This document shows, in pieces, positions 1 through 10,413 of a stretch of 10,413 nt of DNA. Position numbers and translations under genes: made by a program. How positions within the stretch are numbered: the first letter of the stretch is position 1; each line of letters opens with the position of its first letter. Origin of the DNA: Verrucomicrobiota bacterium (lineage in GTDB: Bacteria > Verrucomicrobiota > Kiritimatiellia > Kiritimatiellales > Pontiellaceae); contig DOEU01000090.1 in assembly GCA_003532555.1 (NCBI GenBank), forward strand, positions 1 through 10,413. Reading direction: 5' to 3'. The notes below the pieces were generated by a model. It made no database searches and was not told where the DNA came from. It saw nothing but the letters and a program-made list of their open reading frames with translations.

Positions 1-617
1 GGATGCGTCACATAAACCTCATTATGGGCAATCAACCAAGCGTCCCTATAGATGCCACCAAAATAGGTAAAATCTAACTGCTCTTGCGCTTTTCCAGGCG
101 GATAGTCAGGGTCGTTACTATTATCCGCACGCACCGCTATAATATTTTCACCCATCTGAAGATGCTCTGTCACATCTATATGAATCGGGAAATATCCCCC
201 AAAATGAGTGTCTATTAAGACTCCATTCACCCACACCTTCGAAGCACCCATAATACCTTCAAAATGAACAAATACCCTTTTACCCGCAAAAGCAGGAGGG
301 AGACTGAACTGTTTTCGATACCACGAGGGTCCTTGATAATTAATCCCCCCGCTGGCAGAAAGGGGCAATAACTCCATTCCATCTGGCAGGTTTACCCATT
401 CCCATGTCTGGTCATCATAATCAGTCGCATGCGCTCCCGAGGGGTCGCCTTTGAAAAAACGCCAACCCACATTAAAATTCATTGCCTGACGCACCGAAGG
501 GTTGGTTTCATAAAAACCAGCTGTTGAAAATTCTGGTATAAATAGATGAGGGCTCGCACCGACTTGAGCCATCAACCCGAGTAAAAATAGAATTGGGAGT
601 AAACGTGTTTTAATCAT
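1..617 (-). CDS. Glycoside hydrolase family 2 protein, N-terminal part (runs off the left edge)
   Basis: Only the first 205 residues are visible. Residues 1-21 look like a type I signal peptide (MIKTR, then a Leu-rich core, then a cleavage site near VGA|SPH), so the protein is probably secreted. Residues about 43-200 are a GH2 sugar-binding jelly roll: FNVGWRFFKGD (48-58), the GPSWYRKQF strand (96-104), KVWVNGVLI (127-135), VTEHLQMGENIIAVRADN (149-166) and FTYFGGIYRDAWLI (183-196). These are hallmark GH2 N-domain segments. The catalytic barrel lies outside the window, so sugar specificity cannot be read. The start is set by ATG at 617, six bases after GGAAGAG (630-624), and only 3 bp follow the sulfatase stop. 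It is therefore the fourth gene of the minus-strand operon and probably translationally coupled. Beta-galactosidase acting on agar-derived oligosaccharides is the best guess from context. Other GH2 activities remain possible. Confidence 0.88.
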   Translation of the reverse strand, partial: MIKTRLLPILFLLGLMAQVGASPHLFIPEFSTAGFYETNPSVRQAMNFNVGWRFFKGDPSGAHATDYDDQTWEWVNLPDGMELLPLSASGGINYQGPSWYRKQFSLPPAFAGKRVFVHFEGIMGASKVWVNGVLIDTHFGGYFPIHIDVTEHLQMGENIIAVRADNSNDPDYPPGKAQEQLDFTYFGGIYRDAWLIAHNEVYVTH

Positions 618-630
618 TATTTACTCTTCC
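615..630 (-). promoter_or_regulatory. Sulfatase stop / GH2 start junction with Shine-Dalgarno
   Basis: GGAAGAG (630-624) lies within the last sulfatase codons, followed by the TAA stop (623-621), three bases, and the ATG of the next GH2 gene (617-615). The spacing from the site to the ATG is six bases. This predicts coupled translation. Confidence 0.65.
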
Positions 631-2033
631 ACTGCCTCTTTTATCCACCACTTATGATTTCCAAGTGTAGGGAAAGCGGTCGATTTTAATTGTGCTTTCC
701 AGGCAGTGTGTTTCTCAAGTAATTCCTCATTTCTATCTAAATCTATCTTAGACAAATTAACCTTTTCAGAGACATCCTCTACTAGATTGAAAACAGCGTA
801 TCCCAATTTATCTCTCTTTCGTTCGTCAACTAATTTGAAATCTCCACTCCGAACCGCCATCCCATTACGGATAAAATCTCTCCAGAAAAGATAATCATGA
901 GGAGCTTCTTTATTTTTATTCGTAACAAACGGAAGAAGGTTCACTCCATCTAAGGGACGCTCCGAAGCAATCTCCACCTCTGCCAATGCGGTAATGGTTG
1001 CCATAATATCGAGTGATATAATCGGATGTGTATAGACCGTTCCGGCTGGTATTGTACTAGGCCAACGCACTGCAAACGGAACGCGTAAACCCCCTTCGAA
1101 AAGACTGCCTTTATGATCTCTTAAAATTCCATTATCTGATGAATTATTTGAAGCTCCTCCATTATCAGAAAGAAAAAAAACGAGGGTATTATCATCCAGA
1201 CCACACTCCGTCAGCGTTTGTAAAATCTGACCTACGCCATCATCAACAGCGCTTACCATAGCGGCATAATTCCTTCGTCCCCAATTTTCAATATGGGAAA
1301 ATCGATCTAAATATTTTTGCGTTGCTTGCAATGGATTATGGGGTGCGTTATACGCCACATACAAAAAGAATGGGTCGTTATTTTTAGAACATTTTTTAAT
1401 AAAATCAACCGAAGCATCACTCAAGACATCCGTTAAATAGTCAGCATCCACATCCACCCGTTCGCGATCATGAATCAATTTTGTTCGATACCAATCAAAC
1501 GGTTTTTTCACTTCCGATAAATCATTCAAATTATATTGCCGAGGGAAATAACTATGGCCTCCTGATAAAAAGCCAAAGAAATGATGAAATCCCCTATTTA
1601 AAGGATGATGGACCGGATGCGATCCCATATGCCATTTACCAATGATCGCATTTTTGTAGCCCACCTTCGTAAGCACTTCAGCTATATTTTCCTCCTCAAG
1701 AGGAATGCCTGCCTCAGGATGGTTTGGACTGATTGTTGGGTTAGTTGTAAACCCAAAACGGTCTTGATAACGCCCCGTTAAAAGACCTGCTCGACTTGGA
1801 CCACATACCGGATAACTGACATATCCATCAGTAAATTTTACACCTTCATAAGCAATCCGATCAATATTTGGAGTTGGAATATCTGTACATCCATTAAATC
1901 CAACATCTCCATATCCTTGATCATCAGTTATTATTATTATCAAGTTTGGTTTTTCTCTAATCGGTAAAGAAAAAGCTTCAACTGATAAAATTGAAGTAAT
2001 TAAGAATAGAGGTAATAAATTAATTAAGCGCAT
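621..2033 (-). CDS. Secreted S1-family sulfatase (formylglycine-dependent, Cys type)
   Basis: A 470-residue arylsulfatase-type enzyme that hydrolyses sulfate esters, here probably from a sulfated galactan. Residues 1-21 form a signal peptide (LLPLFLITSILSVEA|F). Metal ligands are visible in TDDQG (D37, D38) and SDNGG (D290, N291). The modification motif is C77-G-P-S-R81, followed by AGLLTGR, so C77 would become formylglycine through a maturase encoded elsewhere. Other active-site segments are GKWHMG (K133, H135), APH (H232) and the Lys of HKGSLFEGG (K308). The length is normal for the family and no key residue is missing. AGGA (2042-2039) lies five bases before the ATG. The gene follows the GH2 beta-galactosidase by 70 bp and precedes another GH2 by 3 bp, so it is part of the operon. 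The family is secure. The S1 subfamily and the sulfate position removed (for example 4-O or 6-O on galactose) are not decided by what I can see. Confidence 0.95.
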   Translation of the reverse strand: MRLINLLPLFLITSILSVEAFSLPIREKPNLIIIITDDQGYGDVGFNGCTDIPTPNIDRIAYEGVKFTDGYVSYPVCGPSRAGLLTGRYQDRFGFTTNPTISPNHPEAGIPLEEENIAEVLTKVGYKNAIIGKWHMGSHPVHHPLNRGFHHFFGFLSGGHSYFPRQYNLNDLSEVKKPFDWYRTKLIHDRERVDVDADYLTDVLSDASVDFIKKCSKNNDPFFLYVAYNAPHNPLQATQKYLDRFSHIENWGRRNYAAMVSAVDDGVGQILQTLTECGLDDNTLVFFLSDNGGASNNSSDNGILRDHKGSLFEGGLRVPFAVRWPSTIPAGTVYTHPIISLDIMATITALAEVEIASERPLDGVNLLPFVTNKNKEAPHDYLFWRDFIRNGMAVRSGDFKLVDERKRDKLGYAVFNLVEDVSEKVNLSKIDLDRNEELLEKHTAWKAQLKSTAFPTLGNHKWWIKEAVEE

Positions 2034-2038
2034 TTTAT

Positions 2039-2042
2039 TCCT
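2039..2042 (-). promoter_or_regulatory. Ribosome binding site of the sulfatase
   Basis: AGGA on the minus strand, five bases before the ATG at 2033, fixes the start that gives a proper signal peptide. The 70-bp gap upstream (2034-2103) shows no clear terminator hairpin or promoter, so read-through from the beta-galactosidase gene is likely. Confidence 0.6.
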
Positions 2043-2103
2043 GTCTCTGTAATGAACCGCCTGAATATTAATTATTTCTATATTTAGGATTTATACCAAT
2101 ATA

Positions 2104-7367
<5,264 letters not shown>

Positions 7368-7413
7368 AAAAAGCGGATAATATTACACCAAATATGCTCT
7401 CTAGCCTAACGTC

Positions 7414-7434
7414 TCTTATTTATGAAGAATAAGA
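7414..7434. promoter_or_regulatory. Inverted repeat over the predicted operon start: candidate operator
   Basis: TCTTATT (7414-7420) and AATAAGA (7428-7434) are perfect 7-base arms around a 7-base centre (TATGAAG). The repeat starts at the last base of the predicted -10 box and covers the predicted transcription start. This is where a repressor would block the operon. A weak leader-RNA hairpin is the alternative. No regulator gene is present in the window to pair with it. Confidence 0.4.
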
Positions 7435-7463
7435 TTATATCTTAACATAACAAAATATGCCCA
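7434..7463 (-). promoter_or_regulatory. Predicted sigma70-type promoter of the GH50-GH2-sulfatase-GH2 operon
   Basis: On the minus strand, a perfect -10 box TATAAT (7439-7434) is preceded by TGGGCA (7463-7458; four of six bases match TTGACA) with an 18-base spacer. The expected transcription start near 7427 lies about 60 bases before the upstream GH50 ATG and about 100 before the inner one. The match is by eye only, and the region is AT-rich, so a chance -10 box is possible. Confidence 0.5.
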
Positions 7464-7470
7464 CATAACA
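7445..7470. repeat. Two direct copies of ACATAACA flanking the predicted -35 box
   Basis: Identical octamers lie at 7445-7452 and 7463-7470, 18 bases start to start. One falls in the -35/-10 spacer and the other overlaps the outer edge of the -35 box. Tandem half-sites in such a position would suit an activator, but two short copies in AT-rich DNA are weak evidence. Confidence 0.25.
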
Positions 7471-7581
7471 GTGAATAATGAAATAATGTATGCTAATTCT
7501 TCCATTAATCATATTTTCTAAATAGATTTAAAAAATGCATCTTGTAATTACACATATCTCACCTCAGCCTGTAACCATCTT

Positions 7582-7586
7582 AGGAG
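7582..7586 (+). promoter_or_regulatory. Ribosome binding site of the aldo/keto reductase
   Basis: AGGAG lies six bases before the ATG at 7593. It is the strongest Shine-Dalgarno match in the window, and it supports this start, including the unusual leader, over the internal Met45. Confidence 0.75.
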
Positions 7587-7592
7587 CTCAAA

Positions 7593-8726
7593 ATGACCCA
7601 TTTCAATCGTAATACATTCCATAAACAGCTACTAAGCGCGGTCGTCGGTTCCTCCGTGACTTCATCTCTCACCGCCGATCAGACGCATTCAAAAAAATCA
7701 GAATGGCGCAATCAGACAGCCACCATGAAATATCGTTCTCTTGGAAGAACAAATATGATGATTTCTCAACTTACCATTGGCACGGCTTTCTGGAAAAACG
7801 AGACCGTCTTTCCGCTTTTTGACACCTTAATAGAACGCGGTGTAAATTACGTCGACGCCTCACCCGCCTACCAACGTGGCGCCTCAGAAAAAACACTCGG
7901 CGCACTCTTAAATCGCCCCGGTCTAAGAGATCGTCTTTTTATCGCAAATAAAATCAGTTTCTATGATGAATTCCTCACTCGTCTTAGCAATGAAATTTTC
8001 AACGGATTGCCTAATGAAAAAAAGAAAGCACTTCGAAAACAAGCCAATCAACTTATGGAAGAGAAGAAGATCCTACGACCCGGGTATCACTTTACCTATT
8101 TTAAAAACCAAGCCAAAAAAATCGAACATTCTTGCCTCCGTCACGTCATCAATCAAGAGTACGGGCGCCTAAAAAGTTGGAAACCCAAAATTAAAGCCCG
8201 CATGCACGAACTCGTTATTGAATCGCTCAAAACATCGAATACCGACTATTTTGACATTCTCTTTTGCCCGCATGGCGTTGCCATTCCCGAAATGCTAGAA
8301 GACGAAAGTATTCGCGAAGTCATGGATGAACTAAAACAAAAAGGAATTATTCGCGCCTCTGCCGTCTCTATGCATAACGATGTGGCTGCTAATCTAAACA
8401 AAGCCATCGACCTCGGATTTTATGATATCTCAATGATCGCCTACAACATTGGTAATCACACGCAAGTGGCTTCCACGGTTCAACATGCTGCTGACCAGGG
8501 CATGGCACTCATCGCCATGAAAGCTTCACGCATTATGAATACACCAGAAAACCCGCAAAAAGAAATAAATCAGCTAGACCAACAGATCAAAGCCCCTCTA
8601 TCGATTCATGCCAAAGGCTACCTCTGGGCCCTACAGCAACCTGGCATTACCGCTTGCATCTCTGATATGAAAACACCCGAAGAAGTGGTAGAAAATCTAT
8701 CTATTTTCAACTATCTAGATACATAA
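7593..8726 (+). CDS. Aldo/keto reductase with a large internal insertion and a degraded Tat-like leader
   Basis: A 377-residue NAD(P)H-dependent oxidoreductase of the aldo/keto reductase barrel fold. The core starts at MKYRSLGRTNMMIS (45-58). The catalytic tetrad is intact: D88 and Y93 in YVDASPAYQRG, K120 in FIANK and H227 in FDILFCPHG. The C-terminal cofactor-side segment is recognisable as LQQPGITACISDMKTPEEV. K120 to H227 spans 107 residues instead of the roughly 33 of typical members, because a Lys-rich, mostly helical-looking insert occupies about 122-198. Residues 1-30 (NRNTFHKQLLSAVVGSS) resemble a Tat signal in which RR has become RN and the usual Leu has become His. The start at 7593 follows AGGAG by six bases; M45 is a possible alternative start of the bare barrel. 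It diverges from the GH50 operon. Its substrate is unknown; an algal sugar or derived aldehyde is a contextual guess. Confidence 0.9.
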   Translation: MTHFNRNTFHKQLLSAVVGSSVTSSLTADQTHSKKSEWRNQTATMKYRSLGRTNMMISQLTIGTAFWKNETVFPLFDTLIERGVNYVDASPAYQRGASEKTLGALLNRPGLRDRLFIANKISFYDEFLTRLSNEIFNGLPNEKKKALRKQANQLMEEKKILRPGYHFTYFKNQAKKIEHSCLRHVINQEYGRLKSWKPKIKARMHELVIESLKTSNTDYFDILFCPHGVAIPEMLEDESIREVMDELKQKGIIRASAVSMHNDVAANLNKAIDLGFYDISMIAYNIGNHTQVASTVQHAADQGMALIAMKASRIMNTPENPQKEINQLDQQIKAPLSIHAKGYLWALQQPGITACISDMKTPEEVVENLSIFNYLDT

Positions 8727-8729
8727 ATC

Positions 8730-10413
8730 TTATTGAACCGCCCACCGAATCAGATTGAACAAGACCTTGTCTGCTACCGGATCTTCTCCCAAATAAGGGG
8801 TAATGCGCAGCGCACTTAAGAGATAACAACCTTCGCCATAGGGAACTACCCCCATATCCATTCCATGAAAAGCCGGCTCTGGTCCCATATATGACTGCTG
8901 CTCATGTTTATCGCCCCCATAAAACCCATAGGTAACGGAACTAACGATCGGCTCGCCGGCCACATCGACCATCGTAAATGGAGCCCAAATATTTTCATAC
9001 AAATCTCCCATCATCTTGTTGCTCTCCAACCCAGCAAAAATAGGATGATCACGAACCACATGAGAGACCCCTACCCATAGACCAAGTGCATGCTCTTTTC
9101 CGATGCGAAAAGGCAGAACCCCTTTAGGTGGCAAGCGAGTTGACCAATAGGAACGACCCGTTTGAAAAAAGGTCTCCAGATAAACCGCTTTCCCACCCAC
9201 TTCAACAAATTTCTCCAACTTAGCAAATTCTGGTAGTTTTTTCTTAGCACTTGAAACAAAAACAGGGGTCGATGAAGCTGTTTTCTCGCTAAACATCTCA
9301 AATGGAATCTGATGTTTCTCTAAAAAAGGAATAAGCAACTTTTCTGGATCAATCACTGCTACTGCACTTTTAGGTACCTTTAGGTCTTTCGAATTGAACA
9401 CATTAAACTTAAAACTATTTTCTGAAACGGTTCGATTATCTGAGGATTTAAAACAGACCACCGCCTTATAAAGGCCAGACCATTTTTCTGTTTGGAGCGC
9501 CTCAGAAAATAGAGAGGATACCCCATGCGATAAGTCTACATCGATGTTCCATCGTTTAACCAGTTTTCCCTGACGATTAAGAATTTTCAACTCAAGATGT
9601 CCATCTTCGATTGCTTCTAGATCATTAATCCCCGTAACAAGAACGCGGGCTCCTTGATCGGAATAGATATTACGCGGTATCACGCGCATTGCTAAATACC
9701 GATCAGCATTCGCTGCCTTGGTGGCATCATAAGAACGCTTCTTATTTCTCCATAAATCTAACAACCCGGCTCCCAATACCCAATCACCACCCGTTAAAGC
9801 ATGCACACAATACCCACGAACCTTAGGATTAGAGCGGACCGCTTCTATAATACGTTTATTTGCCGCTGCATGAAGTGATTGCTGTTCCAAACAAAAATCC
9901 TCTAGAGCCGGATACAGTTCATCCAACCCACTTTCACGAAGTGCTTTCAAGGTCGTCTCTTCTAACATTTGATGATAGCGATACGGAGGTGTAAGCGGAT
10001 TCCCCTTCTCTCTAAACAAGGCATTATTCTCCGCTAAATTGGGAATACTTCCATATCCAATCTCAGAGACCAGGGTCATTTTACCAGGGCGAGTATGTTT
10101 GTTCTCTAATTCAGCGGCCGCATATCCCAGATGCTCCATCTCATCTGGTGTCATACCCAACGCCAGAAACTGCGCATAGGTCAAATCATTGATCGGATAT
10201 CCACAATAGATATGCACATCATTAAACGTGATTGGCTCCACCTCATACGGCAGATAAATATTAGCCCCATCCGCAAAACCACCTGATTCATCCAACACCA
10301 ATCGCGACGGATCTAGTTCACGAGCCACCATCGACATCCGATGCTTTAATCGTTTTAACTCAACCCGCCAGATCTCGTTAAAAATCTCCCACTGCACAAT
10401 ACAAGCACGGTTT
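8730..10413 (-). CDS. GH2-like glycoside hydrolase fused to a glutamine-amidotransferase-like C-terminal domain (5' end beyond the right edge)
   Basis: About 560 C-terminal residues are visible. The reading frame stays open to the edge (NRACIVQWEIFNEI precedes the GTG at 10397, which is an internal Val codon, not a start). Counting that Val as residue 1, the predicted acid/base is E8 in WEIFNE, and the predicted nucleophile is E112 in VSEIGYGS. Together these are the second half of a GH2/clan-A barrel. The barrel ends near 240, with aromatic segments GYCVHALTGGDW (195-206). An Ig-like beta domain follows (about 245-335). The last domain (about 343-555) has alternating beta/alpha segments (AVAVIDPEKLLIPFLEKHQI, VEVGGKAVYLE, DHPIFAGL, GEGCYLLSALRI, DPVADKVLFNLI) like the class I glutamine-amidotransferase-like fold found in beta-galactosidase trimerisation domains. 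No Cys sits in a nucleophile-elbow context, so it is probably structural or sugar-binding. It converges on the reductase with 3 bp between stops. The substrate is undetermined. Confidence 0.8.
   Translation of the reverse strand, partial: NRACIVQWEIFNEIWRVELKRLKHRMSMVARELDPSRLVLDESGGFADGANIYLPYEVEPITFNDVHIYCGYPINDLTYAQFLALGMTPDEMEHLGYAAAELENKHTRPGKMTLVSEIGYGSIPNLAENNALFREKGNPLTPPYRYHQMLEETTLKALRESGLDELYPALEDFCLEQQSLHAAANKRIIEAVRSNPKVRGYCVHALTGGDWVLGAGLLDLWRNKKRSYDATKAANADRYLAMRVIPRNIYSDQGARVLVTGINDLEAIEDGHLELKILNRQGKLVKRWNIDVDLSHGVSSLFSEALQTEKWSGLYKAVVCFKSSDNRTVSENSFKFNVFNSKDLKVPKSAVAVIDPEKLLIPFLEKHQIPFEMFSEKTASSTPVFVSSAKKKLPEFAKLEKFVEVGGKAVYLETFFQTGRSYWSTRLPPKGVLPFRIGKEHALGLWVGVSHVVRDHPIFAGLESNKMMGDLYENIWAPFTMVDVAGEPIVSSVTYGFYGGDKHEQQSYMGPEPAFHGMDMGVVPYGEGCYLLSALRITPYLGEDPVADKVLFNLIRWAVQ

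Larger units (their letters stand above)
7368..7592. other. Divergent AT-rich intergenic control region
   Basis: The only sizeable gap in the window separates the GH50 operon from the aldo/keto reductase. It holds the operon promoter, the inverted repeat and the direct repeats listed separately, and AAATATGC also occurs twice (7390-7397 and 7453-7460). No convincing plus-strand promoter for the reductase stands out; TGTAAT (7543-7548) could be a -10 box but lacks a good -35 partner. Confidence 0.6.

Noticed and set aside
2034..2103. Possible terminator or second promoter in the 70-bp gap before the sulfatase
   Set aside because: No stem followed by a T-run and no convincing -35/-10 pair is visible; it is simply AT-rich.
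7368..7592. Riboswitch, small RNA or phage attachment site in the intergenic region
   Set aside because: Only short repeats and one 7-base inverted repeat are present, and nothing matches a known RNA class or tRNA end.
10395..10397. GTG at 10397 as the start of the right-hand GH2 gene
   Set aside because: The frame is open upstream to the edge and encodes NRACI before it, part of the conserved N-x-x-x-I-V-x-W strand before the acid/base Glu. It is an internal Val codon.

Overview
This 10.4 kb window is a carbohydrate-utilisation locus aimed at a sulfated red-algal galactan of the agar or porphyran type. The origin is probably a marine bacterium. The clues are a GH50 agarase-like enzyme, an S1 sulfatase of the Cys type, several secreted GH2 glycosidases and a moderate-to-low GC content. 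This mix is common in the Planctomycetes-Verrucomicrobia-Lentisphaerae group, but the taxon is an inference and no marker gene is present.

Layout. From 7367 down to the left edge, four minus-strand genes form one compact operon: GH50 beta-agarase-like protein (7367-5235), LacZ-type GH2 beta-galactosidase (5235-2104), S1 sulfatase (2033-621), and a second GH2 protein cut by the left edge (617-1). The GH50 stop and lacZ-type start overlap by one base. The lacZ-type/sulfatase gap is 70 bp, and the sulfatase/GH2 gap is 3 bp. A 225-bp divergent intergenic region (7368-7592) carries a sigma70-like promoter facing the operon, with an inverted repeat over the predicted transcription start. Facing the other way is an aldo/keto reductase (7593-8726) with a strong ribosome binding site, a degraded Tat-like leader and a large insertion between its catalytic Lys and His. 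It converges, with only 3 bp between stop codons, on a third GH2 protein (10413-8730), cut by the right edge, whose C-terminus is a glutamine-amidotransferase-like domain.

How the genes could work together (inference). All four operon proteins have type I-like signal peptides, so breakdown is expected outside the cytoplasm. The GH50 enzyme would release neoagaro-oligosaccharides. The sulfatase would remove ester sulfate that blocks exo-acting enzymes. The GH2 enzymes would take terminal beta-linked galactose (or a related sugar) from chain ends. The reductase may act on a released sugar or aldehyde, but its substrate cannot be read from the sequence. No transporter, regulator gene, GH117 (anhydrogalactosidase), RNA gene, mobile element or CRISPR array was seen.
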